DNA of 64,000 nt from Epiperipatus broadwayi (Eukaryota; Onychophora; Udeonychophora; Euonychophora; Peripatidae), in contig JAQFVV010000186.1 of assembly GCA_028023455.1 (NCBI GenBank), positions 2,384,700-2,448,699 of the forward strand. Direction: 5' to 3'. Positions 47,294 to 59,399 of this stretch are shown here, in pieces (the first letter of the stretch is position 1; each line of letters starts with the position of its first letter). Below the pieces are notes generated by a model. It was not told the DNA's origin. It searched no databases and worked only from the letters and a program-made list of their open reading frames with translations. Position numbers and translations under genes: made by a program.

Positions 47294-49082
47294 ACAAAAA
47301 TTAAATTACAAACAATAATTGATTCCATTTACTTTTGGGAATTACTATAGAATATATTTAGTGTGTGAAAATATATAATTTTACACACTGCCAATATTTA
47401 TATAGCTGATTTCTCTCCAAATATATTGTTTACTCATCTAATTAAAGTCACTATGAATTTGTTTCCATCTGAACTTTCACATTAATTTACTAAAACTAAC
47501 ATCATTAACATTATCTTTTGTATCTTTCAAGAAAACCATTATCTCCTCACGACAGTGACTGACTGCTCTCAAGTACTGGGCACTAAAATTATTTTTCTAT
47601 GCTTTGTCTAGAGGAATCATTCTGGAAGAAAAAATAATAGTACTATCAGTACAATATACACGATGTAATTAAAACTATTTATACACAATTTTGAATATTT
47701 GTACTGAACAGTGCAATTACTGTCTACCTAAATAGGGAAATCAAATAGATAGTTGGGCATCATAGCATATTCCAGTAAAAGCCCAAACTATCAATCACAC
47801 TTGATACCTCTATCATAAATTAGATGATAAGTTCAATTTTCCATGACTCTGTCACCATACTTGTATTATGATAAAACTGGAACAATGGTGGCATTCACCA
47901 AGAAAACTGAATACCAATGATTGTTACGGTGTTATCTGTAAGTATTCCATCGTTTTTCTGCAATATATTCTTTTAACCAAACTAAAATTACAATAGATAG
48001 TCACCTAACACATAGTATGAACATGCTAATTATAAAATAGCATTAAAAATGTATAACTTATACTTTTCCTTTTTTTTTCTAGTAGTAACCCAGCCAAAAA
48101 ATTTTAACTTCACTAAAGCATGGCCAAATATTATCAGTCTTCCAACAGTTTTTTTTACTTTTATTGAGAACAAGTAAAAAGAATGAATATATAACTTAAA
48201 AATGAGACAAATCTAAACAAAAATGAAAAAAACAATGTTAATGAATATCCAATAAATTTGAAGACAAAAAACTACTAATAGTACAAAGAAGAAAGTTGCA
48301 TAAGAGTTGGAAGTATAATAAACAGATGAACATTATGAAAATGATGAGAAAAAGTCACATAGACAGTTTAGGCATTAAAAGTAGCAGGAATTAGCAAACA
48401 AGTTGAAAAAAACAGTGTACCTTTCACCATATATAGAAATGTCAAAGATCAAAACTGAATAATGAGGAGAAAATGTTGAACATACAAAAAAAAAATGAAT
48501 TTTTGATTAGTCAAACCATCTAACCTGAATGCTAGAACAATATTCACTTGAAGATTGAATTTGAAACTATTAATAACTTCTTTCTTTAAAAAAAAATGTG
48601 GAAAACCATTGTGACAATAAAAGATCTCATCATGCCAAGAGACATCCCTGGAAAAGGACATATGGAATATAAAAACTTTAAATGATTTTGGAGTACAACT
48701 ATATCAAAAATTAAATTAGATAAAGTTATGTTTTTTTTGGTAATGACATATTGAAAATAAAATGGTGCTTGAAAAACAGATCGATTGTGTTACAGCAAAA
48801 TTATGAATTGCTATGATAATAGCAATGAAATGAACATTTGTATAAATGATAAATACAGAAAAAAAACAGAGCCTTGACTCACAGCAATAATTACAGAAAA
48901 AGTATTGGATAAGCTAAGTACTTTAATGTGAAGACAATAATTAAAAAAGTAAGATACTCACTTAGTAATTTTGATGGGTAAACTATATGTTAAATAAACA
49001 AATGATGGAAATATCTAAAAGAAATACTATCACTCGTTTTGCGCCATTTTCTTTTAGGCAGGTACTTTATGCCTCTAAAACT
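47294..49082. other. AT-rich DNA between the ribozyme array and the hAT element
   Basis: No coding or RNA feature is supported. Small frames such as 48449-48661 (minus) have no recognisable similarity. Confidence 0.5.
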
Positions 49083-49570
49083 GTATAAATCAGTGTTTCT
49101 TACACTGGATAATGACTCCATTTGGGGTTAAAAAGAGAAAAGTTGGGGTTGCGAAAATTTAATTCAGATACATGAATTTAAAGAAATATTAGTCACAATC
49201 CCTTCATTATCTTTAATATATTACATTTTCTGTACAGTGCAATTATAAAATTGCAATGATGGCCAGGTTGAGATGTAAATTATATTTATGTATTGAAAAA
49301 TAACACTAAATGCATCATAATAGTGGTGTCGCATTGCAATTTCAGCATGTAAGTTACTTCAGAATCAAAATATATGCTGCAGTGGGGGGAATAAGGTAGG
49401 CCCCACTGTGATTATATAATGCATTTCCAGTCAAGTTATTTGCTTTAATTTCATTTCAACAAGTGTCCACATCGCAAGAACAATACAACAATATATTTTA
49501 CTGTTTTACTCAACTAAGGTTAGTATTTATTTGGATAATTTAGTGGTGGGTGTAATGTGGCCACTAGGTG

Positions 49571-49810
49571 AAAAAAGATAAGGGGGATTTAGATATAAAG
49601 GTTATAGAGTTGACAAAAAAGATAAGGGGGATTTAGATATAAAGGTTATAGAGTTGATAAAGATTATGTTGTGGAAATGGGATAGAGTAGATTATGGGTA
49701 AATTTAGAGTGGGGAATGTAAAATAAAGTGGCTAACAGGTTTATCTGGGCATAATTGCCGAGATATTCTTGACTTCGTTTACGGAGAAGCCATAATACAT
49801 CACATCACAT
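49571..49810 (+). repeat. SINE-like repeat, copy 2
   Basis: It matches 46602-46790 and ends in the same ACATCACATCACAT tail. The first 44 bases are tandemly duplicated (49571-49614 and 49615 onward), absent in copy 1. It lies in the 5' region of the hAT element. Confidence 0.7.
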
Positions 49811-49814
49811 AAAT

Positions 49815-50107
49815 TTCTATCCACAAATGGCTGAAATCGACAAATTAAATTGCCTAAGGCAAAGTAAATCAAACAAATTTTTCTAAAATACAAATAAAAA
49901 AAATTGAAGAAAATGCTATAAAATTTGAATTACAAAAACAGAAATCAGTGAAAATACGTCAAACACTACTCCCCCTCCCAGAATGAAGAATTCTATCCTA
50001 AAGTCGCTGAAATGGACAAATTAAAATGCCTAAATTGAACAAATCCTTCTAAAATACAAATTTAAAAAAAAATTGGAAGAAATACTATAAAATTTAAATT
50101 ACAAAAA
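49815..50107. repeat. Diverged tandem repeat of about 173 bp
   Basis: 49815-49940 and 49988-50107 align: each has TTCTATCC, then GCTGAAAT and GACAAATTAAA, TTCTAAAATACAAAT, GAAGAAA and CTATAAAATTT. The GCTGAAATSG words and C-rich spacers recall the outer arms of the fold-back element. Confidence 0.65.
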
Positions 50108-50589
50108 CAAAAAATATAATGCTAAATGTCAAAAACATTATCGAAGCTTCATTAATGGCAGATAACAGGAATGTAATACATTTTAAACAAAAATTCCTGA
50201 TTTTCAACATTATGTGGAGTGTAATAGTGTAATAATTCTCAAACCTTAATAACATATTAATACTTATTAAATAATTATAGATGAGTTCATCGCTATTTAC
50301 AAAATAAAAGTAACTATAAATTACAAAAACAGTATTTGTCCTAATATATACCCCCCTCCCCTGCATGATCAAAAAGAACTACTTTTCAAAAAATATACTA
50401 AATTTCGTCAATATTTAAAAAATAAGACTTTCAACATTTGCAAATATGCCTGTGCGATCAGATTTCAGAGCAGCGATTTATAAAAGCTAAAAAGCACACT
50501 TAACTAATAACAGCAGATTAAAAAAATAATTTAACTCAAAACGTGGTCAGATTACAACCATTTAGAAATTGTAAAATTTACACCGATGG

Positions 50590-51430
50590 TATAATAATGG
50601 CTTGTAATATAGCATCGAATATATCATCATGGGGCAGTCATCGCTACATGAATTCGGCTAAGTATGACTCCAGGTGATGTCGAGTGATCCCCCTCTCCTT
50701 TATTGCACCATTTTAATAGCCCCAAAAGGCTTTCTACTTTTTGCATATATGCCCCATTAGAAGGATCAACATAATTATACATGTGATTGACTTTGAAATG
50801 TTGGTGACCTAAATTATCACTTTTGTAGGCCTTCCAACAGTCAGAATATATGGATGATCCTGATGCTATATGTTGTTTAATGGCATCTAGGAGAACAGAC
50901 ACTGTTCCACCTGAAATAGTGACAATGAAACACTCTTATGTTTCTCTACATAAACAACCAAATAACCAGTTGTGAAAAAATTCTTCCATTGGTTTTTGCA
51001 ATTAGGGAATAGTTTTGTCGACCTCTACAATTTTTCGTGGTCAATTTTGAAGAATGGGTGAGATAGCAGACTTTCTTTACAGGCTTTTCTGAAATATTGC
51101 TTCCATGCAACGACAGTCATCCTGTTCAAATCCAAATCATTTATTCCCGATGGTATGGTAAATTGGTTTTTATTCCAATAATAAATGATTCGGATGGCTG
51201 TGACAAATGACAATCTGCAGTCCTCAAACCAGGTTCCTTTCCGAAGTGCTATGCGACTGACACATACCAATGTTGCACCTCGATTGTGCCATTGGACTCA
51301 CATAAAATGTCATTTCATGGCCATTGACGCACACTTTTTGAGAGGGCAGATCACTTTTACATTGGAAGAACTCCACTGCATCATGTTCCATCTTTGGGAT
51401 ATCCCAAATCTTTATTATTTTGAGTAAAAA
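50590..51430 (-). pseudogene. Merlin (ISXO2/IS1595-like) transposase relic
   Basis: Read on the minus strand: an N-terminal zinc-binding-like part (about 51430-51260) with FFQCKSDLP and GHEMTFYVSP; a helix-turn-helix-like part (51270-51025) with RKGTWFEDCRLSF and KQYFRKACKE; then a DDE-type catalytic domain. A region with VDK near 51020 sits where the first Asp belongs. The second is in IYSDCWKAYKS (50902-50627), followed by HFKVNHMYNYVDPSNGAYMQ and KVESLLG with the third acidic residue. Merlin elements move by cut and paste. The reading frame changes at least three times (near 51270, 51020 and 50660), so no enzyme is made. Merlin transposases are about 250-350 residues; the pieces cover most of that. 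Confidence 0.8.
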
Positions 51431-51436
51431 AAGATT

Positions 51437-51632
51437 ACTGAAAAGATGCTACTTAAATTTCAGCATGGGTTTTTAAATGGCGATTGAAAGTTTGTGCATG
51501 TTTAATTTTGTATTCATCTGTGTAAACAAAAATCACTGAAAAGATGCTACTTAAATTTCAGCATGGGTTTTTAAATGGCGATTGAAAGTTTGTGCATGTT
51601 TAATTTTGTATTCATCTGTGTAAACAAAAATC
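51437..51632. repeat. Near-perfect 98-bp tandem duplication
   Basis: 51437-51534 is repeated at 51535-51632, starting ACTGAAAAGATGCTACTTAA and ending GTGTAAACAAAAATC. Virtually no differences, so it is recent compared with surrounding decay. It lies just upstream of the Merlin coding relic. Confidence 0.93.
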
Positions 51633-51759
51633 AATATTACCCCTGCAAAAAAATAAAAATACTCCCAACAACTTCTACTTGTAACTGTACAAAATACTTA
51701 ATACATCATAATAAAACAAAGCAGGTATTTCAAAAGAATAGTTCAGTTATAGTTTGATT

Positions 51760-54700
51760 AAATTTGTGGGCTCAAGAAATTATGTTTTTCATGTAAAAGG
51801 TCTATTACATCACATTTCGTTTTGAAAGTACAAACTGTGACATGTAACATATTAAACTGCAATTATATTTCTTTTTAAATCTTTAATTGGCATATGTGTA
51901 TTGAAACGGAAATCTCCAATCCCTTTCCGTTTCACCATCAACCTAATGATCTACTCGTCTGAACTAGTTTCGAACCTATCTTATATGTAAAAATGTTATA
52001 TATAAGTCGAGCGGGAAAACTTTGCTATAATGGCCGCTTGAATGGCATCATCCATTTACATACGAAAACACGCTATAATTAGACAGGTTTGATAAAATTA
52101 TAGCGGAGAAATGCTCATAATTTATTATAAAATGTTTTATTAATTTTCAGTCAATTCTTAATTATATTCGCTATAATATTCGTATGTGGATGGATAATTT
52201 ATACCTTGGAATAACGGCAAAATGATTCATATATATTTAAGTTTAAATAAAAGTAATGTAAATGTTTTCTTTAATTTATTTAACGGTTTTCTGATTTAAT
52301 GTTTTACATATATAGTTGAAACAAGTATTTTCTTTAAATTTGTTTTTTTTTAATAAACAAATATGTTAAAAGTTATTTAGTTTTATAAAATAAGAATTAT
52401 CTGTTCGCAATTAAAAATGAGAATTTTTGTAAACAAGATATCAATTAGTGACACACCTGGGTAAAAAAGTAAATCTGTTTTCTGATTGATTTTTGTTTGC
52501 AACAAAAGACTTTTTCGTTAAATCAGAATACCGTTCCTTCTGCTAAGTAATAATACCTGAAAAGGAAGTTAATTAATGAAAATGAATCAAATTATATAGT
52601 TTATATATTTTGATACATTTTTTAAGGAAATTAAATATAACACCTCGGAGATTTTATCAGTTGTTGTAGAAATTGAATTATATTATTTTGCTTTAATTAA
52701 AAGTCAATTGGTCCCGAGGTTTACGAAATTCTAGAAAGGTGTTAAAGTTTAGTAGAAGGATATAAATAGGCCTTATTTTAAGCGGGAAGGGAGAATCCAT
52801 CTTGCTTTTGAAGAGAGTTAACCTCAGAAGTCAAAATTGTTCAACCGTAACATGTCTGGCTAAAGTCAGGCAAAATTTTGCTGCTTTCCCGTGATGGAAC
52901 GCCTAGTTCGATCCATCAAATGCCAAAGGAACAACCAAGCTTACACCAACTAAATTTGAAGATGCCATAAGCCGTAAAAATAATTTGCCTTCGTTCCGAT
53001 TTCAGTCCAGCTAAAGAAACACTATTTTAAAAAATCGTCTCCCAACTGAATAAGAACATGCCATAAGCCGCCAAAGAAGTCACCTTTCGTTCCAGCTCGA
53101 ATATCTCCAGTTCAGCTATAGGAGAACTGTTTAATATTATTTAAAATCGCAGAGCTCTGTGTGAATTTCAAAAACATTCATTATTTCTTCAAAAACAGGT
53201 TAGCTAACCATATTATTGCTTTCGAAATAATATTTAAATGAAATACTTTTTGCTAATACAATAGTGTAAACTGTCTAAATTGTTTCCTAAAATATTTTAA
53301 TTCTATAAATGAAATACTTTTGCTAAATTTCTGTTAATTAATGTTTTGCTATATAATTTAATCACTGCAATTATATTTTGCTTTTCTTTTGCTTATTTTA
53401 TTTATTATTAGTTATGCCTATGTTTCGAAACGGCGTGCATTTAATTATTAAAATGTTTTTAAAGATATGAATTTAAAATCTCCGTATTATTATTTATATA
53501 GCGTCATTTCGTGCGCTGTTTCGAAACCCAAATTCATATTTTTTCACTTAATAAATTAATTAATATAAATATAAAATGTGGCTTTTCAACCTTTATTTAT
53601 TATGTTACTAAAGATTAAACTAGTCTGGAGTGCAATCATAAGTATATTTTTTTAGTTAAGTATTCGTAAGTCCCCTATTGAATATACTTTTCCTCCTTTT
53701 TAAAAGTTTATTAGTTATAGATAACTAAAGAGATTGAACGGGATAAAGTAAAGTTTGTATATATTCCCGTCAGTAGCATATACATATTTCTCATGCTACA
53801 GAAGAGTTGGCTCTGTTGATCAAGCTGATGAACTGGTGTTCATTTAATATATGATATTTAATTTATAATATCCTTTGGCTTGGCGGATGTGAAACTTATT
53901 TAGATTTCCTCGTTGTGCTGTTTTTTTTTTATACATATATAAGATGGAGCCACGGCGTTGCCAGCACATCTTCTCTTATGGGTAGTGCAGTAGCGAAGTC
54001 TGAGCTATGGGGCCAGATTAGCACGTAAGTCCCCCGCCTCTGAACCAAATAAAGGTTCCCCATTAGCAGCATGACGACCAGTTCTTGGGTAAACCGTTGT
54101 TTGTCACAAAAAACCCTAAAACTATTCTTCCATCCGCAGAGCCACGTTATTATTATACTTTACTTGTGCCTAGCGTATTAGTAAAATCGTTATAGCAACT
54201 CTCCCTCCCTAATATGCAGCTTCGGTTGATCCGAACATCTTGAAAACCCGTCGATCTAAAGCTATCTGGGCGCTTTAAAAGCCCATAGTTAAAATAAATT
54301 TGTTATAATTAAGGTGTATTAAGTTTCACTCCAGACTTGGTTTGATTTTACGTAAAAGAGCCACTCGAACTGATTATAAAAGGACATAACAAATAAGTTA
54401 ATGTAGTGATTAGTTGTATAGCAGGATATTTGGCTCCATTGAATCATAGCCACAAACCTATTTGCCAACATCAATTATTGTTCAAATAGCGAGAGAATGT
54501 TACTTTATAAATAAAAGCCTGCGTGCATTTGCCAACAACAATTGTCAATAAATATATTTTAATTCATCATATATCAGTTTCTGTCTCATTATTAAATCAA
54601 TCCAATTCACTAATTGCCCATAAGTATTCATTAGTAAAGCCCCTATTATTTAAATATGTTGATTTTATCCGGGAAGTCTAGTATTTACGTTGTTTATATA

Positions 54701-55002
54701 TATGTTTAAGTCCATGAGTCTTATTGTTTTCTCCGATTTGCTAGTGGGCGGGAAGAATTAAATCTCGGTGCACCATTGTTATGTTATCCATTGGGTGTTG
54801 ACTGGTGCTTGGAGAGGGGTCAACCAGGCGGTCCCTGACCAAATCTCGGGTTGACTGGGTTTGAAGTACATTTTGTGAGTTCCAGCTCGTGTTAGATGGA
54901 TAAGCATGTTTTGACTGGCACAGTATAGATTACATTCAATAAAAAAGCCTATTTACTTCTGCCATCTTTGTTGTAATTTCTTAAAACAAATAACCACCAT
55001 TA
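51760..55002. other. Unassigned region, possibly including an LTR-like block
   Basis: Near 51808 is the AGGTCTATTACATCACATTT stretch shared with the fold-back element. At 52761 TATAAATAGG is followed by a less AT-rich block (52790-53180) with two diverged copies of GCCATAAGCCG (52970, 53053). Another GC-richer block (53940-54330) has a TATATAAG word and an AATAAA at about 54046. Together these resemble promoter and polyadenylation signals of an LTR, but no coding region or terminal TG..CA pair could be fixed. No tRNA or snRNA was recognised. Confidence 0.35.
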
Positions 55003-55414
55003 TTTAATCTGCTGTCATCAGTTAAGTGTGCTGCAATCTGTTCTCTAAATAAATGTACTCCAATAAGGCTCAAGATGTTTTTTTAATGGATTTTTATGCT
55101 GCACACATCAAGTGCTACTACAAATACTGGACAAGTCAGCCTGGAACAAAATTGGTAATATTTTTCTATCACAGATCTCTATAAATCTATTTTAAAAACG
55201 TATAATATTTAAATGATATGTCATAATTTCAAAGCAGAGGATAATTAATTTGATAAATTTTTGGGAAAGACAATTTTAAGCTCTCCAGTGTAATGTTCTT
55301 ATTGCTTTTTAGCTTATATAAATCGCTGCTTTGAAATCTGATCACACAGGCATATATTTGCAAATGTTGAAAGTCTTCTATTTTTTAAATATTGATGAAA
55401 TTTAGTAGAGTTTT

Positions 55415-57115
55415 TATTTTGACTGTGATGGTAATGAACAACCTCTTTGTTTAATTTGCAATAATGTTTTGTCTATGGAGAGTATGAAACCATCAAAATT
55501 AAAAAGGTACTTTGAATCCAAGCAACATTCATATGTCAATAAACTAAAATAATATTTCGAATGGCTGTTAAAAACTTCAAATAATAAAAAACATTATTTT
55601 CAGAAAACTGTTAATGAAAAATATTTACTTGCATCATATGCAGTTTCATATCTGATTGCTAAAAAAAAAAAGCCATACACCATTGGAGAAGATCTTATAT
55701 TATCTGCTATTAAAATGGTAGAAATACTTCAAGGAAATAAATATGGTGATGAAATTCAGAAAAGTCTTTTGTCAAATGATACTGTCACTTATAGAATTTC
55801 TGAAATTAGCAATGACCAATTTGAGCAACTTATTACTAGACTTAAAGAAAGCCCAATATTTACAATTCAGTTGAATAAAGCAACTGATATTTAAAAAATA
55901 GCTCAATTATTAGTATACATCAGATACATTTATAAAGAAAACATTGAGAAAGAATTGTTATTTTGTCAGTCTTTGGAAAAGCATAATAGAGGGGAAGACA
56001 TATATAATAAAGTAGACAAATTTTTTAAAACTGAAGGTTTAAAAATGGACAAATTGCTTTGGAGTATGCACAGACAATGCAAAAACAATGACTGGTGAAA
56101 ATATTGTTCTTAAATCGTTTGTTAAAGCTTCTGGTATAAATCATGTAACCATCCAGAGGTCCTTGCAGCAAAAAAATTAGCATTGGAATTGCACGATATG
56201 CTTCCGGATGCTGTCAAAAGTATAAACTTTATTAAAAGCCATGCTCTGAACAGCCATTTATTTTCAAATCTTTGCAAAGACATGGATTCTGAATACAAAA
56301 ATTTATTACTACATGCAGAAGTAAGATGGATGTCAAGAGGGTGAAGTTTAAGATTATTGTTATTAAAATAAGAAGTTATTGTATTTTTAACAGAACAAAA
56401 ATCTGATCTTGCTGCTCTTTTTCAAAATGACTTATAGCTATCAAAGCTGTGCTATTTGTCTGATATTTTTGAGAAGCTAAATGATCTTAACTTGTCTCTT
56501 CAAGGAAAAAATAGCAATATGTTTACTTGGAATGATAAAACTGAAGGTTTTATTAAAAAGATCAACAATTGGAAGAATAGTGGGGAAAATGATTAACTGG
56601 AAATGTTTTAGACTATAGCCAATATTATAATTGGAAAAAAAAATTGTAAAACTTTAATTGCAAAAATTACTATAGATCGTTTAAAAACACTGGAAACACA
56701 ATTTTGCAAATACTGTATATAGAATTTAGATTTCAAAAAGTTATCTTGGATTCAAAAACCATTTTTGATTGACGTTAATGAGATTAATCACCTCCCATAT
56801 AAAACCCAAGAGGAATTGCTGAGCTATCAAGTGACTCAAATTTAAAACTTGACTTTCCACAAATATCCTTGATTGTATTCTGGAATCTGAGCTAGGACTG
56901 AATTTCTCACAATTTCTGAAATGGCATTAAATGTTCTTCTGCCAGTCAGCACCACACACTTATGTGAAATGACTTTTTCAGCTTTCATGTATATTAAATC
57001 CAAATATCCTTCAACGCTGAAAAACATTGAAGATGCTTTACATCCAACGGTTTCAAATATTTCACCAAGATTTAATTTGCTACGCATAAAAAATCCATTC
57101 ACATCCGTTTCATTA
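55415..57115 (+). pseudogene. hAT transposase relic, BED-finger type (ZBED5-like)
   Basis: The N-terminal BED-type finger is at 55420-55540 (PLCLICNNVLSMESMKPSKL, then KRYFESKQH). The middle has NEKYLLASYAVSYLIAKKKK, YTIGEDLILSA and DIFEKLNDLNLSLQGKN. The catalytic core includes a VCTDNAKTMTG-like stretch near 56060, KSINFIKSHALNSHLF, and EVRWMSRG near 56320. The C-terminal dimerisation region (56921-57115) is one frame: MALNVLLPVSTTHLCEMTFS, then AFMYIKSKYPSTLKNIEDAL. Internal stops and at least five frameshifts interrupt it. Proteins of this type have been domesticated in several animals, but this copy is still inside its terminal repeats and is not functional. Confidence 0.82.
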
Positions 57116-57316
57116 AAACGTGATTTTTTTTGCGTTAATTTTTGTATACTTAAAACACATCCTAAAACTACTTATTTTCATATGTATATTGTTTACCAAA
57201 GAAATAAATTATTTATGGGAATATTTATTTCTATATTTAATACTGGGGGCGCGAAAAAATATCGATGATAAAAAAAGGTCACGAATGGAAGAAGTTTAAG
57301 AAGCGCTGGAATAAAT

Positions 57317-59399
57317 TAACAGCTTAGGGCTTTTTAAACCGGCAAATTCATAAGTACATTTTGACATCATTGCCAGCTGTAAATGAGAGAACTTGATTAC
57401 CAATATTGTGACGTAAGTGTGTGGTAATAATTATTCTAAAACTTTACTTTGTTATTTTTCTAATGAATTAGTTTCTTAATTTAAAAAAAAAAAAAAAAGG
57501 GACAATGAATATATTTAGCAAACGTTATATTTAAAAAAATGACTTTTTGAATTAAAATTCATTTTAAACATTTATTATGAATACGATATACTTCTGGGAT
57601 AAAAAAATAAATAAGAGCAATTTTCGACGTTCAGTCTATTTAATTCAAATCATAGTATACAGAATATTTTTTTAACATTAGCTTGGATCCAAAAACTCAT
57701 TTTTAAAATACACCGTTTAACTAATGGCGCTGCCGTGACATAATCGTTCGATCAGTTATTGTAAGTTTGCGAATTATTTGAACATGTTCGATTTATTTTT
57801 TTAAAGATTATTTATTCGATAAATTAATTTTTACAAGGGATGCGCCATATCCACCACACCCATTGAAAGCATGCCACTGCCATGTAGTCCTCAGAGCTGC
57901 TATTATTAAGTAAACGCAGTTTAATTGTAAAATTTAAGTATTTGTTCACAAAAAGCAATACAATTAATTCAATTATGCATTTTCTTATGCAGTATTAATT
58001 TACATATTTAAATATCCAAAGTAAACACAATAAGTATTAATGCGTAATTTAAAAATACGTTACCTACAAACTAATCTTTTGTTTATGAGAAAATGGCATT
58101 TCCTCTTAAATCTCAACATTTTTTTTTGCACCGCCATCTACTGGGAATATAAAATTTTCAAACAAATAAATATAAATGTTTTCCTGAAGCTTTGTGGTGA
58201 TGATATTTTAGTTGTATATTGCAGTATTTCCATCATCTAATATAAGTATTGAATGTCTTTAGAAAAATTTAACTTTATTTAAATGTTCCAATTACGTTCA
58301 ACTGCTAATAATAGCACACACGTTACTATATTAATGTTATTAACGAACTATTATTATAGTTGCGCTCTCTAGAGAGGAAGATGCATGGATTGAAAAATAT
58401 ATAAATTTCAGTTGAAAAATAAACGAATTGTTGTGCTTAACCTTAGATTGGTGTTTGTGCATTACATAACATTTTTAATTCATTTAACAAATTTATACAT
58501 TAACGTCACCTACAGGTAGCCCTAGAGTTATTAAGATCGAAACTATGTAAAAACCTTTGCATTATAAATAAATGAAACCATTAGGTATCCACCTTCTTAC
58601 ATTTTATTTTCCCTGCTTTTATATTTTCTTTTTCATCATTTCAATTTTTTTTCTGTCCACCGCTCCTGCATTTTTTTTTTTTCACATTAAATTCGTTTTC
58701 AAATTTTCGATAATTTTATCTTTTCTCTAATAAAGATTAATCTGACATTCCCAACTTTATTATCAATCTTAAAATCCAATACAATTTTGATTTCATTATT
58801 TACACACAGACGCTTCCTGCTATTGGCTCATTTTTGTTCACATACGTTTAGTCATCAAAAACTTCATGTATCTTCTCTGAATTTTTGTTTTTTTTTATAC
58901 TAATCTATACAGGAAGTTGATTTCTACAATTATTTTAACAATATAAATTTACCATAATATAAATATATTTAAAAAAAAATGTTTTTACTCTATATCATAA
59001 ATGCATACATACTTCAAATTTCAAAACAGAATTTAACATGTTATATCTAATATAGGAAAAGCTTTCTTGCATTATTACACAACAACTAGGTCTTAATTGA
59101 TAATTACAAGATAGTGTATCCACATTTCCTTGAGACCATAGGGGATTTAATGAATGAAATATTACCTATGGCGACACTAAATTTTGTTTCCAGGTATCTT
59201 ATGTTTCTATGATATTTCCTTTCAACCCATATTCATGGATCTGTTAAACAAAATAACTTTGTTTTGAAATGTGACTTTATATCTCAATAGCTGTAGAAAT
59301 CTTAACAGTGAAAATGCAATTATTATTTTCATTAATGAACTAAAAATGTTGCTTAAACATTTATGGATGGACAAAGGATTAAATTTTTTTTTAAATCAC
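57317..59399. other. AT-rich DNA, no gene recognised
   Basis: A few less AT-rich patches (57840-57910, 58340-58390 with GCGCTCTCTAGAGAGG) have no recognisable coding or RNA identity. Confidence 0.45.

Larger units (their letters stand above)
50383..55425. mobile_element. Merlin-type element with inverted arms, inserted in the hAT element
   Basis: 50383-50525 is the inverse of the right side, in two blocks: 55305-55425 (TATAAATCGCTGC, TTGAAATCTGATCRCACAGG, TTGCAAATGTTGAAAGTCTT) and 55003-55040 (TTAATCTGCTGTCATCAGTT). About 265 bp interrupts the right arm. The transposase relic lies just inside the left arm on the minus strand. The exact outer ends and the target duplication are not resolved, because 49811-50382 has repeats of its own. 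Confidence 0.55.
49083..57316 (+). mobile_element. hAT DNA transposon with nested insertions and target-site duplication
   Basis: The left terminus CAGTGTTTCTTACACTGGAT starts at 49091. The right terminus, read inward on the minus strand from 57308, is CAGCGCTTCTTAAACTTCTT, the usual CAGYG hAT end. The 8-base flanks are GTATAAAT (49083-49090) and GAATAAAT (57309-57316), a target duplication with one mismatch. The transposase relic (55415-57115) is directed to the right terminus. The left interior (49091-49570) is its 5' region. Most of 49571-55414 is later insertion: a SINE-like repeat, then a Merlin transposon and associated DNA. The element is long dead. Confidence 0.8.

Noticed and set aside
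52880-52930. tRNA T-arm-like CCTAGTTCGATCC
   Set aside because: Flanks do not form acceptor or D stems and no A box is upstream at tRNA distance.
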